From NCBI RefSeq assembly GCF_003255815.1, contig NC_037680.1, positions 20,073,825-20,137,824 of the forward strand: a DNA stretch of 64,000 bases, written 5' to 3'. The notes under the pieces are model-generated. The model had not been told where the DNA came from. It did no database searches and saw only the letters and a list, made by a program, of their open reading frames with translations. Below are positions 23,701-35,933 of the stretch, piece by piece. Source of the DNA: Theropithecus gelada. Its lineage: Eukaryota; Chordata; Mammalia; Primates; Cercopithecidae. The position numbers and the translations under genes are program-made. Numbering within the stretch: the stretch's first letter is position 1; every line of letters starts with the position of its first letter.

Positions 23701-24529
23701 TTTACATGGTTTAAATTCAAAAATATGTGATACTTATAAAGTTTACTATAATTGAACAGACACACAAATAAATTTTGCTATACTAACAAAATATTGTCTC
23801 ATTTAACTTAATGGAAAATATAAAATATTATGGTGACAGCCATTTTTGAGAAAAAGAAAATTTTAAATTTTTCTGACAACAAGTATTCTACTGGATGAAT
23901 ATTGATCACGTAAGTTGGGATATTTTTGCCATATAAAACTAAAACACTACGGAGAAGTGAAGGGGAAAAATCACTCAGGGCACATATCATTCTGGAAGAA
24001 TGTAATTCTCTGCAAGCCTGGATGCTGGAACTGCTTGTTTTAACCTGAAACCAGTTTTATTGAATAGCTACTGAAACAACCTGCTGCAGCTCTAAAACTA
24101 GTTTTACTCACTTCTGTCACTCACTGGAGTTTGTGAGCTCCCCAAAACTTTAATAGTGTCAATAAGCTTTCTTGCAAAACAATGTGCAACATTTCTGCTT
24201 TCTAGAAAACTTCCAACCTTCTCTTTGTTTTTCGGCCATATAGAAGATCATCTAGTCTGTGGGTGTGCCCCAAACTGCAATTATTACTTCCCAAATAAAA
24301 CAGTTTAAGTAGAGATGTATCTTTGTAAGATGTATTTTATTTGACTTTTAACAACTAAGAACTTGGAAGATTTATTTTAAACAACAACAACGCTGACCAA
24401 AGTAACAACAACATTAACAACAATAATACAATACCACTTTATATTTATGCGGAGTGTGCAGTTTCGCTTTTCAAAGAGCTTTTATTCGTAGTCTTAATTG
24501 ATTATGATAACCTATAAGGCATATATGGC

Positions 24530-24660
24530 AAAGAATTTTACTACCTCCACTTTATAAATAAGTACACTGAGAATTAAAATAAAAAGACAATGCAATAGCA
24601 CACAGCTTTGATGGCTATAATCACCTTGCTGGTCTGCAAGTAGGAGAAAAACTCAGGCTA
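24530..24660 (-). mobile_element. MIR-like old SINE, antisense
   Basis: 'actacctccactttataaat' followed by 'gtacactgagaattaaaata' and 'agcacacagctttgatggct' follows the antisense MIR block order. Weak. Confidence 0.4.
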
Positions 24661-24954
24661 CCTAAGGGTTCTAGAAGTATTATGTTAATCAAAACTATCT
24701 CTTTATGTTTGGGAATCTATGGAGTGTTTTTCTCCATATGTTCCAGGTTCTCTAAACAAATGTTAGGAATTTGGTTAAGTGGGATTTATTCACAAACTGA
24801 GTCTTACTATTCTTCTGTATCTAAGTGAATTAAATAGTCTAGAAAGAGAACAGAATATGTGGCAATCAATGGTTAAAATAAATGATTTGTGTTTCATGGA
24901 CTGTGAAAGGATAGAGGGGGGTTTGTCAAGGAGAATCAATGTAAACATTAATGT

Positions 24955-25050
24955 TACATGGCCTGCTGTGGCATGAGGGATAAAATCCTTTGTGTCTAAT
25001 CCAGGAATCGTGTGTCTTCTACCAGAATCCATGAATCTCAGGCTAACATG
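24955..25050 (+). mobile_element. ERVL-type LTR 3' part
   Basis: 'gcatgagggataaaatcc' is followed by 'tttgtgtctaatccaggaat' and 'cttctaccagaatccatgaa'. The same block, reversed, occurs at 53950-54025, so both belong to one dispersed family. A poly(A)-signal-like gataaa sits at the expected place. The family name is uncertain. Confidence 0.5.
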
Positions 25051-28000
25051 CTAGCTTGCAATCAGGGTAAAATCTCAGATTCTTCATTATTCTTGACATA
25101 ATATACATTTTTTTTTTAAATTCTTAGTTCTGATTTCCAAATTCTCCCAAGGCATAAAGCATCAATAATTATAATAATTCTAGCCCCGCCCAAGCCTTCC
25201 AGATGTAATCCGTAGTTATATCACAAAGAAACCACATTATCAATGCAGACTATCGGGTTTGTTTAGGTTCATGATAACAGTCTAGCTAGCAACATCGATT
25301 ATAAAGAAAATATTTAATGTGCTATGTGGTAATCTAGATAACATAGCAGCTTAGAAGTTCAAAATGCATGGTCTTTTCCCTGGCATTAAACAAGGTGGCA
25401 CTAGATGGCAATGCCATTTATCATTGAACCCCAGCTGACAGCAAGGAAATCTACCAACTTACAAAAAATTGGTATTCTTTGTCTACCTTGCAAAAGTCTC
25501 TACAAAGCATTTGTTTTATAATTAATTTTAACAAATTATGATGTCTCCACTTGAGGAGCTTCTTGAATGTAGAAAGAATAATTTCACATACAGAAAGGAA
25601 CAATACCTAGAACAGAACAGGGTGTAGAGTTTATGCTCAAAATTGTTTGTTGGCTGATTACTGGAATTAACAGAGATTGGCATTATTGTAGTGAGAGATT
25701 CTACTCGTGGGGGCTGTATAAATCCTTCAGGAAAACCACAGCCCTTCAACTGGCTAAGCAGTTAATTCTCTTCTTTTATCACCCAAGGACATGGATAAAG
25801 TTGCAAAAGACAAAAAGATAAAAAACAAAGACAAAAAGATAAAACACAAAGACAGAGGGATATGTAGACAGAAAGAAGAGAGACAAAGTTCCACCTACAC
25901 TCAAAAGGGTGAATATATAAAAATCCATATACATTATTTTGTTCCAATGCATAATGTGACTGAATCTATATAGCACTTGGGTGTTTGAACACAGCCAAAA
26001 ATTACTTTTAGTATATTAACAAGTGCTGGAATTGAACACTTTACTTCAGAGTTGTGCTTTCAACTATGTATTTGAAAACTGACACAAAACCTGTAATTCT
26101 ACTGCCAGAACCATTTCTAGCAAAAATTCTACAGTATGATCTCACCAACAAGAAATTGACAAAGTAATAAATAATCCTATAATTTAACCAGGATCAAAAG
26201 TAAAATAACATGAATCATGGTATACTTGTCATGGAACTATTAGTTCTTACACATCTTGTGGTACCTGCTGTGAGAATAATGAAATCAGAAGGCTTATGCA
26301 TGAGTCTCCAAGGTACTACAAAAGAAAATATGCATTCCAGAATTATTTGTCTTTGGCAAAAACCGGCTGGAGTTAACGTGCAGGTCATAATGATGGGAAG
26401 GAGGAAATACTGTTAAAAAACTTTAATTTATTTATTTATTTATTTTAGTTTGGATTATCTGAGATTGAGAACTCAGCTCAGCTTCTGGACTCAAGGCATA
26501 TTTCTGAGCTTAGTTTAATAACCTGTGGTGTGCATGAACAAGAGCTGATGCTTCTGATTTTGCTTTTTCTCTTTTCAAACACAGTGTGGTGATCTATTCT
26601 AAATTAATTTTTCCCTCAATTGATGCATTGCTGTCAACTGCATCAGAATTAAAACTCAGTCATAATAATATTTGTCCTGGGACAAAAAATAAAATAAAAT
26701 GTCTTTCTATTGTTTCTACTTATCTAATATTGCAAAATATTTTTGTTTATTTCTTCATTTTAGGAGTCCAGAATCTCTTATTGCCTCTTTATTTGAGCAG
26801 GGAGAGAGAAAAGAACCAAAAAGAAAACTTGAAGTTGTGGTTTGCTGGATCTCTTTATATAAGCTTGCCTATACCCGAAGACTGTGTGAAAAATGCTGTT
26901 ATAGGTTTAGATTTTTCTCCTTTAGATCATAGCAGTATGACCTTTCATTAGATAGAGTGGTCTTCTGAGCAGCCAACCTAAGTGGTACATAATCTTCTGT
27001 GGTTCCCATGCACAGAGGGCCATAAATATTCATCTGGATGGGCTTCTAAACTTTTTACTGCCTTAAACTTTTTACTACAGATTAGACTGCATATATCCTA
27101 GAACATAAGACTTGTCACAGCCAAGCAGATAAATGGTTCACCATAGTGAAGCTCTGTTTCTTGACAGAGGAATATATCTGGAGCTCCAGAAGGGGATAAA
27201 GGTCACAGAGTACCATTGACACATAATTGTGCAATGCTGTCCCTTGGATAACCAATGTTTCTGCAATGTTCAAGTTGCTCTCCTGGGAGAAAGGCACATT
27301 GAAAAATTCTGTCTTATTTTTAGGCCACTAAAGAAGAATTAAAAGAATTACTGTTTCTTTACTTTAGACAAAATAATCTTGCTGGAGATTTTTGATGTTG
27401 TTGTTGCTAATAGTGACTCACCGTCTTTGGAATCTAACTTACTTTTTGGGATTGTTCATGTCCTTGTTTATTAATATTCTGTGTTGTGATTTTTTTCTCA
27501 CAAACATGTCAAGAGAAATACAAAGTTTACTTGGTAATTGATCACCTAGCTTTACACACTTTCTCAGGGGTAGTAAGTTCCAAGTTACTATGCTACACTC
27601 GACATCATTTCTAGTTGTGAGAGGATTTGACCGTGACAGACAAGATTCAAAAAGACAAAGAGTTCATCCTACTCTCCTTTCGGATTCTCTCCAAGCATGG
27701 CATTAGAATTCATCCTTAATCAATCATGTAGCATGTCAATATTTTTCTGTTGGGTACATGTCTTTTCCAGCATAGCCTTGTGTTACAAGTTCATTGAGAA
27801 AGAGTCATTGGTGTTTAGCCCAGCTTGAACATTTGCCAGTGGGTTTTTGTTCATTTGACGTCAGTTTAACAAGGATGACTGAAACCAGGAAGATCATGTC
27901 ACAATGGCTGCAACTTTGTTTTGCTTGTTTGACTCAGATTACACAGTTAATCCAGACAATTCTAGTTCACATGACTATAACCTAGCCTGAACTAAATCAG

Positions 28001-28974
28001 ACATCCAGAAGAATCAACACTAATGAGAGGTTAGTGGCATACTGATATTTACTATGAACTACTGTACTCAGCAACCATGAATTCCATTTGCAGTTGTCTG
28101 CAGTTTAATTTTTTCATATGCAAACTAAGGCTAACATATCTTTGAAAAACCTTTACAATTAAATAAAAAGGAACTGAAATAATTTCTATAAACATATGTT
28201 CTTTCTTTGCATGAAATGAGTTATTATATTATTCCCCTCAATATTTCCTAATACATCTGAAGGGCACCTAGGCAAGTTGCAGGCTATATGAGAAGATATA
28301 GCAGAATTTTTAACAGCCAAATGCAACTACAGAATCTCAAATAAGAACTTATTTTTTGTTGATGTAACATTGTTTAGTGCAATGAGTATAGAAAAAATTC
28401 TCTTCTCTCTTTTCCCTTTTATTGCATTGGAGTTACCTCATCTATGAATTATAGATATTAGAAAATGAGACCAACAGCCTCAGAAAAAAATTTCTCTAAC
28501 TTTCACCAGGCATAAAATCACATGTGTACTCTGATAACAGATTTTCTAACATCAGCTTTGTAAACAACGTTGTATATAGTATTTTCTTACAAGCCAAAGC
28601 CATTTAATTTCTATTTACACAGAGATATGCAGTGGTAGCCTGGGTTACTTAGACATAAATACTCACCTCTGTTTGTTGTTTTTTTTCCCATAGTTAAGCA
28701 TCAATTTGAATCATTTCAAGTGCTACTGAAGCATGTGCTCAGCTAGAGTTCTTTTAAGATATTTGTATCTGTGACTTCCAAGAAACTACTGAACATGTTT
28801 TATTGTTTTTGGTTTGGCAGTTTTGGCAAGGAAGCAATTACATAAGACAGAATAAGGATGAAAGGTCAGAGATACAAAAAAAGGAGGGACTGATAATCAC
28901 TGCTGAGGAAAAGCAATACTGGAAACTCATTCGTGGATCTGGAGAAGGTGACAGGAACATTTACTTAGTTACTT

Positions 28975-29269
28975 ATTTATTTATTTTCAGGATGGGTCTT
29001 GTTCTGTCACCTAGGCTGGAGAGCAGTGGCACATACAATCACATCTCACTGCAGCCTCAACTTCCTAGGCTCAAGAGAGCCCCTGCCTCATCCTCCTGAG
29101 TAGTTGGGTCTACAAGCATGCACCACCATGCCTGGCTAATTTTTTTCTCTTTTTTCAAGAGACAAGGTCTTACTATGTTCCCCAAGCTGGTCTTGAATGC
29201 CTGGATTCAAGCATACTTCCCACTCTCGGAGTGTTGGGATTACAGGTGTGAGCCACCACACTTAGCCAG
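28975..29269 (-). mobile_element. Alu, old (AluJ-like), antisense
   Basis: After a TTTA-rich tail the body reads 'ggatgggtcttgttctgtca' and ends 'gagccaccacacttagcc'. It is strongly diverged. Confidence 0.85.
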
Positions 29270-30416
29270 ACAGGGCCATTTCTAATATAGTACAGTACCC
29301 AAGCAGATATCTCTGTGTGTCCTCTCCCACCATGATATTTAAACACAGGTGAACTTTGTTAAAATAAACATAAAGGAGAAGCTTGATCAAAAGACCAGAT
29401 GTAACTATGAGGTGCAATAGTCAGTGAAGTATAAAAGTGAGCAATTAAGACAATTTTTCAGTCTCAGGGTCTTAAGTGGATGTGAGGAGAAGCAATTGCC
29501 ATTGACTTGGTGATACCCAAAATATGGCATAGGAGGGCTTTAGATGTGTCTATTACAAGTACAGGTGGAGGTGCCACAGGCTTCCCTCCTCAGGGACTAG
29601 AGACTAGATTAAGGGTTAGTGTATACCCCAATGAGCCTTGATTCCTACATTCCACTTGCACTGTGGGCCAAAGGAGCAAGCTTTAAACTCACAGAGAACT
29701 GATTTGTAACTCATCTTTCATTTTCTTTACAGCCACAGAATGTACATGGAAATAGGAAATTGATATAAATCATAACAATTCATTTAAGTCATGATAAAAT
29801 CTTTGCAGGATTTTACTTCCTAGATTTTTTTTAGTGACAATTATTTTTGTTGTTACTTATGCTTGTCCCAGCTCACTTTTATACTGATAGTGTTTTTCCT
29901 CTCATTTTTTCCTTTCCCTGTAGTCTACAATGCTGTTTTCTTTTCATTTATTCATCAATCTATCGATATCTTTCCTATATCTATATCAATATAGATGTGT
30001 TCACTTAAAAGTAACCCATACATTTTTAATGGAGCATAAGAATGAAACTAAATAGGAAATATAATTTGAAGGCCAACGATGCACTAATTATGATCCACAT
30101 AATTGAAATTAAAAACCTAAGTAGAAAATTTTAACCTCAAAATACTATGCAAATATTAGTACCTGATGAATGCAAGTCCCCTCCCTCTGTAACTTATTAC
30201 AATGATAAAGAGCAAGAATAAAAACTTACCAGATCTCCGAGAGTTTGGCCTCTTGATCATTTTACTGACATTATCATAAGGGAATTTTCACTTTTTACAA
30301 GGCCAATATAACTAGATTTAAAAATTCATTCATGAGTCCTTCTAAGTTATGCCACTGGAAATTGAACAAGCCTGTCCATCTTTAGGTAGACAGAGAGATC
30401 CTTTGCTCCTGCAGCA

Positions 30417-30464
30417 CAGACTATAAGGTCTGTATACAGTTATATATACAGACCTTATAGTCTG
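30417..30464. repeat. Perfect 20-bp inverted repeat, 8-bp loop
   Basis: Arm 30417-30436 (cagactataaggtctgtata) is exactly reverse-complementary to 30445-30464. It lies next to TA and TG arrays. Confidence 0.95.
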
Positions 30465-30520
30465 TATATAACTATATATATACACACACACACTATATAT
30501 AGTCTGTGTGTGTGTGTGTA

Positions 30521-30560
<40 letters not shown>
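30465..30560. repeat. TA/CA/TG compound microsatellite
   Basis: TA steps, a CA run, then long TG runs interrupted by TATG. A second TG array stands at 30689-30724. Confidence 0.95.
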
Positions 30561-30565
<5 letters not shown>

Positions 30566-30688
30566 CCTTTGCTCTTATTTCTACCAAAATAAGAGCATTT
30601 TTTGTGCTACCTCCCATCTTTAAGAGGAAGTTTATGGGTGGAGCAAAGGCATGATGAGACCTCGTAGAAGTCCCTGAAAGCTGCTCCG

Positions 30689-30721
<33 letters not shown>

Positions 30722-30724
30722 ATG
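30689..30724. repeat. TG microsatellite with a GCATGCATG end
   Basis: TG repeats interrupted by one CG step, ending in 'tatgcatgcatg'. Confidence 0.95.
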
Positions 30725-31332
30725 CATGCATGTACATTTCATCTTTTCAAAATGTCAGAGTCATTCAATTGGGCTAGCAGAAAATTTCATTCTATGCCAG
30801 GAAAACAATTTTAAAAGACTCCTTGGCAGAAACTGAAAAATTAAACTAGCAAATGTACATATAAACCATATCTTTTCTCCCAATAACTAAGATAAGATTC
30901 AGCCTAGCAGCCAACTTGGCAGACTTTAAGTTGTTCAAAGTCATGCTTAATCCCTGCTGGCAAACTGTGGATCTTGATAGGTTTCTTTCTTTTCTGATGA
31001 TAAACAATAAAATAATAATTAAAAAATAATACCACAGAATAAAGAAACGGAAACAATCACCTGGTGACTCAGAGAAAGTTTACCTCTGAGAACTATCTTC
31101 CACAGAAATCAACTTACAGGCAATTTACAAAGTTTCATTATTAAAGAAGAAAAAAAAACCTTACTAGAAAGGTAAAATCCCTATTTGTATTCTGAAGTAT
31201 GTAATTATAGAATACAATAGGTACAAACTTGTAGAATTTTAAAGGGAGATTTTGCTCAGCCAAGAATTAATATTCAGAATAAATGCTGTTTACATAAAAA
31301 GGCAAAGAAGGCATATTTGGAACTCAACAATA

Positions 31333-31590
31333 TATACAGTCATCCCTCAATATCCAGGGGGGATTGATTCCAGGATCCCCTGTAAATATCAAAATCCATG
31401 GATACATCCTTTATATAAAATAGTGCAGTGTTTACATATGACCTACACATATCCCTTCATACACTTTAAATCATTTTTAGATTACTTATAATACCTAATG
31501 TAAGGCAAATACTATGTAAATAGGTTCCAAATTATATTGTTTAGGAAATAATTACAGGAAGGAAAGTGTAAGTGTTCAGTACAGATGGTC
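31333..31590 (+). mobile_element. Tigger/MER2-type DNA transposon remnant
   Basis: It starts 'tatacagtcatccctcaata' with 'ggattgattccaggatcccc', then 'ttaaatcatttttagattac' and 'ttataatacctaatg', and ends 'gttcagtacagatg'. These are in the order of Tigger-related elements. Confidence 0.85.
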
Positions 31591-32209
31591 CACTGTATTC
31601 TACATAGTCTTCTTGAAGAAGTTATTTCAAGATATATTCCATCTATCCTACACACCAGTGAAATGAATAAATGAACAATGGAGTGCTAAAATTTTAAGTA
31701 CTAAGCAATACAAGTAGTGAAACGCTGATCTAGGCCTAAAAATGTTGTACAATTGATTAACAAACTAAATATAAATGTCAAAAATATTTTTATAAAAAAG
31801 GACTTATTTTTTGGTAATTCAAAATCATATTCTTGGTCAGATATGCTAATTTTATAATAAGTGAAAGTGAAGAAGATGAGAAAAGTAGTAGAAAAGGAAC
31901 CAAAGTTCTCATGTCCAGTAGTTGGAACTCAAAATAATAATAAAATAATTTAAAACTGAGGGTATTATTCCAAATGCCCAAAGAAGATGTAATAGTGTCC
32001 AATTGTTACATCTAAAAGACATAAACTGTATGGTAAAATACATAAAAAGCCATAAATGGTAACAGAAACAGACAATTACCTATAACAATGCATCATAAAT
32101 ACCAAATGTCAACTAAAAAGAAAATAAATAGTTTGAAAGGCAGTCATTAAAAATTATGTTTACAAAGATATTTGGTTACATGATCAGATGCTTATGTTCA
32201 TATTAAGTA

Positions 32210-32790
32210 AAAATGACAGAATTTGGGATCTAAATTCCAAATGTCCTACTTGCTAATTATGTAAACTTGCAAGGTAATTAGCTTATAAGTCTAAATTGTA
32301 CATTGTAAAATGAGATGGTGATATCGTTTTGCTGTGTCCCCATCCAAATCTCATTTTGAATTGTAACTCCCACAATTCCCACATGTTGTGGGAAGAATCC
32401 AGTGGGAGGTGATTGAATTATGGGGGCAGGTCTTTCTCATGCTGTTCTCATGATACTGAATAAGACTCATGAGATCTGATGATTTTAAAAACAGGATTTC
32501 CCTGCACAAGCTCTCTTCTCTTGCCTGCCACCATCCATGTAAGATATGACTTGCTCCTCCTTGCCTTCCATCATGATTGTGAGGTCTCCTGAACCATGTA
32601 AGTCCATTAAACCTGTTTCTTTTGTAAATTGCCCAGTCTTGGGTATGTCTTTATCAGCAGTATAAAAATGGACTAATGCAGATAGTAATAGTATCTTCCT
32701 TACATAGTTTTTGTAAAGACTAACAAAAATCACAAACTGTTTTACAAAATGCCACATCCATACTAGTGTAAACATTCACTGAATCTTACC
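32210..32790 (+). mobile_element. MIR-like SINE split by an LTR
   Basis: 'cttgctaattatgtaaactt' and 'attgtaaaatgagatgg' before the LTR continue as 'gatagtaatagtatcttcct' and 'tacatagtttttgtaaagac' after it, the normal MIR order. The LTR at 32319-32680 interrupts it. Confidence 0.65.
32319..32680 (+). mobile_element. Solo LTR, ERVL-MaLR (MST/THE1 type), inside a MIR
   Basis: It starts 'tgatatcgttttgctgtgtc' and ends 'ggactaatgca', with the same internal blocks as the LTR at 5511. Five-base flanks gatgg and gatag are a near-perfect target-site duplication. Confidence 0.9.
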
Positions 32791-33098
32791 TACAATTATT
32801 ATCATTAGTAGTAAAAATAAATCCCAGTGATATATCACTATAAGAAACTGTATTAAGATTTCTTAGAGGTTTATTTCTGAATACTGGCATTATAAATGGA
32901 TTCTTTTATTTTTAAGATATTTTCTTATATGTCTTAAATCCTAAAATATCCTTTTAAAAATACATCTTTTCTACATCAGAAGAGATAAGATGTTATCGAT
33001 AAACTGAAGTTCTTTTTATTACACTTATTCTTCCTGTCTCACAAGAGACAATCATTATAAATGATAAAATAAATATATGAAATGTTTATTCTGCAATT

Positions 33099-33585
33099 TG
33101 TGATGGTTAATTTTATATGCCAAGTTGACTGGGACACGGGGTGCCCAGATGTTTCGTCACACATTATCCTAGATCTGTCTGTTAGTGTGCTTTGGATGAG
33201 ATTAACACTTGAATTAGTAAAGTGAGTGAAGTAGACTTCCCTCAGTCGTGTGGATGAACTCGCTCTAATCCGTTGGCCAGAGTGGAACAAAAAGGCCAAA
33301 CCTGCCACAGGCAAAATAAACTTCACCTGCCTGATTGTTTGAACTGGGACATCGGTTTCTTCCTGCCTTTGGACATAAACTGAACCATCAGCACTTCCTG
33401 GGTCTGAAGCCTGCTGACATTTGGACTAGATGCACACCATGGGCTCTTGTGGATTTCCAGCTTGCCATCTGCAGATCTTAAGACTCATCGGTTTTTATAA
33501 TTAAACAAGACCATTCCTTACAATAAATCTCTCTATGTATTATATACATCCTATTAGTTCTGTTTTTCTGGAGAACTCTAACACA
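33099..33585 (+). mobile_element. ERVL-class LTR (MLT2-like)
   Basis: It starts 'tgtgatggttaattttatat' and contains 'gaactgggacatcggtttct', 'ttcctgggtctgaagcctgc' and 'ccttacaataaatctctcta', ending 'ggagaactctaacaca'. The subfamily name is my best guess. Confidence 0.75.
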
Positions 33586-34240
33586 CAACTCAAGATTAAA
33601 TCATTCTCAAAATGTTACATAGTTCTCAATACACACATAGCATTGCTGGTGTTACTGTGCTTAAGGGACACCATATGGGGTAGAAAGAAGAAATTTCAAA
33701 AGTCATATCAGAATAATAAGATGCAGTAAATTGAGAAATGTCAGCAAAAGTTAAAAAAATTGCCTTTAACACAGATCAATCAATCCAGTTAATTCACTAT
33801 TTGAATAGTCTGTAAATTCCTTACAAGTCTTTTTGCCTCCCTCCTTGCTCTTCACCACTTAATATAGATAACTGAATCAGGAAGCCATTTAAAGTCATTG
33901 TAGACCTATGTTGTGTGTCAACATACCATCTGTCTAATCAACGACAATGTATGTTTAGTTGCAACTGCTTAAAGTTCTCTTACGCTTCTGTGGCATATAC
34001 TTATTTACATTTTTTACCAAATCACACATAGCAGTGAACTCCACAAAATATTATCATTGTCAATATTCCTCTGTATATTCGAAATTAATCAGTTAATAAT
34101 TTATAGTCTAAAAAGAATTATATCTAAGTAATGATCTGAATTTCTCGTTCCAAGTCTCATTTTAATTCCTTTAGTCTCTTCTGCTTCTAGTATCCAGAAA
34201 GAGCCCAATAAACAATAAGGGTAACATGCAAAGAACTTAC

Positions 34241-34363
34241 ATGTGCAAGTTGTCCCATTTTCATCCAAAAGTTGATTATCAGCACAAGCACACACCCGGC
34301 CTCCTGGGATAGCCAAGCAAAGCGTACTACAGCCCCCATTATTTACTCGGCACATATTGTCAC
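34241..34363 (-). CDS. LRP1B: LRP1B internal exon, EGF-like module after the propeller
   Basis: This 123-nt exon encodes one EGF-like module with six cysteines: CRVNNGGC, STLC, LAIPGGRVC, AC and ADNQLLDENGTTC. The minus-strand reading begins GDNMCRVNNGGC. In the LDLR family this module packs against the bottom of the preceding propeller. The order propeller, EGF, then complement-type repeats is that of the LRP1/LRP1B cluster II boundary. It is phase 1 on both sides, so the exon equals one domain. The acceptor is cttgcag and the donor GTAAGT is close to consensus. NGT within DENGTTC is a potential glycosylation site. No stop or frameshift is seen. Confidence 0.94.
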
Positions 34364-35089
34364 CTGCAAGAGGAGGAAAGCAAATGTGTCAGAGAACTCT
34401 GATTCACTTTCTTTCCAGGAGGTGAACATAGATGTAATTACATACACATATATGTGCTATGTATATTATATATTTAGTAATATAGTCAGGCTTTCTGCCG
34501 AATCATAACTAAATTCATTAATGTTTGAAAATATGTGATGCATTGGTAGATAAGGATAAGTTTCTCATTAATTGGAGGAGATCGAGGTCTGAGTGAAGTT
34601 AGGTACTAGGTGAGGAAAGAGAAAGAACAGAATGGTGTTTGTCTTGGATCGTTTTCCAGATTAGGCCTATTGTATTCAGGTCTGAGTTCTTTGGAAAGTA
34701 GATCACTGGCTCTCAGAATGTGGTTTTGGAGCCCCAGGAAACAGAAAGCAAATGAGTGTGGGAGCAAGGGTGGGGTATTCTTTTCTCTTGTGCAGTATAC
34801 ACCACAAAGTCAGTGTATTGAGGACTCCAGGAATCACAGGACATCTGTGAAGACTCAAAAATGAGCAGCCTTGCTGGTATAAGGTGAATGTCCAGTTCAC
34901 AAGGGTGAAAGTGTTCTCCCGGTGGATCCAACAAGCAGAGGCACGAATGAGGTATACGATAGACATCAATTAGGCAGGCATGAGAGGAAATTCACAGAGG
35001 TGCTATTCACGAACCTATGTCAGGCACCCTTGCAGACTCTCAGATAAAATTGAGTAATTACGTTTAAATCAACAAGTAATAATTGTTCA

Positions 35090-35335
35090 TAGTCATAGTG
35101 GTATTTCAGTAAACATAATGTATAGTAATCAGATCAGGGTAATTGGCATATCCATAATCTCAAACATTTCTTATTTCTTTGTGTTGGGAACATTCAATAT
35201 CCACCTTCCAGGTATTTGAAACTATATATCATCATTAACTGTAATCATCCCACAGTGGTGTAGAACCTTGGAACTTATTCCTCCTATCTAGCTGTAATGT
35301 TGTATCCTTGAACAATTGTAAAGGTGTTGGTACAA
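35090..35335 (-). mobile_element. Old L1 3' UTR, antisense
   Basis: 'agtaatcagatcagggtaat', 'tttctttgtgttgggaacat' and 'ttattcctcctatctagctg' in the order of antisense L1M 3' ends. Confidence 0.75.
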
Positions 35336-35551
35336 ATAAATACAATTTAGATTGCCAATTCATCTTACAGGTTGGAAAGGAAAGGAAGAAAGTGTATTTA
35401 CACTTGTGCATCACTTAACGATGGGTATACATATTAAGAAATGTGTAATCACATCATTGTGCCAACATCATAGAACATGCTTACACAAACCTAGATAGTA
35501 GAGCCTGCTGCGCACCTAGACTACATGGTGCTAAAAAAATGTTAGCTAGAT

Positions 35552-35860
35552 GGTCGGGTGCGGTGGCTCACGCCTGTAATCCCAGCACTTTGGGAGGCCG
35601 AGGCAGGCGGATCACAAGGTCAGGAGATCGAGACCATCCTGGCTAACACGGTGAAACCCCATCTCCACTAAAAATGCAAAAAATTAGCTGGGCGTGGTGG
35701 TGGGCACCTGTAGTCCCAACTACTCCGGAGGCCGAGGCAGGAGAATGGCGTGAACCCGGGAGGCAGAGCTTGCAGTGAGCCCAGATCGCGCCACTGCACT
35801 CCAGCCTGGGCAACAGAGCCAGATTCCGTCTCAAAATAAATGAATAAAAAAATAAAAATA
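35552..35860 (+). mobile_element. AluY, sense, inside the duplicated segment
   Basis: It starts 'ggtcgggtgcggtggctcac' and ends in a TAAA-rich tail. Target-site duplication gttagctaga lies at 35541-35550 and 35863-35872. It lacks the monkey-type bases at the diagnostic positions, so it is probably an older AluY. Confidence 0.93.
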
Positions 35861-35867
35861 AAGTTAG

Positions 35868-35933
35868 CTAGAAAAATATTTTATGTAAAAATGTCATCTT
35901 TAAAACATGTTTAAGTGACTACTTTTCAAACAC
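35868..35933 (+). repeat. 66-bp dispersed duplicate, copy A
   Basis: It matches 37317-37382 with about five mismatches in 66 bp. It is flanked by gtgctaaaaaa at 35528-35538 and 35935-35945. Confidence 0.9.

Larger units (their letters stand above)
23066..34240 (-). other. LRP1B: LRP1B intron between the EGF and CR3 exons
   Basis: This is an 11175-bp phase 1 intron with GTAAGT donor and CTAG acceptor. Contents are a TTTTTG-like acceptor tract, L1 fragments (23165-23700), a MIR-like piece (about 24530), an LTR tail (24955-25050), an AluJ (28975), a palindrome with TG arrays (30417-30724), a Tigger remnant (31333-31590), an MST-type LTR inside a MIR (32210-32790) and an ERVL LTR (33099-33585). 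Nothing is recognised in 23705-24450, 25055-28970 (apart from a 21-bp unit repeated about twice at 25809-25850), 29275-30410, 30730-31330, 31595-32205 or 33590-34240. Confidence 0.85.

Noticed and set aside
26586..26951. 121-codon open frame, possibly a small gene
   Set aside because: No recognised domain, no splice or processed-gene signs, and it lies in an A/T-rich intron where a frame of this length can occur by chance.
30342..30737. 131-codon minus-strand open frame with His-Thr repeats
   Set aside because: The frame comes from TG arrays and the palindrome.
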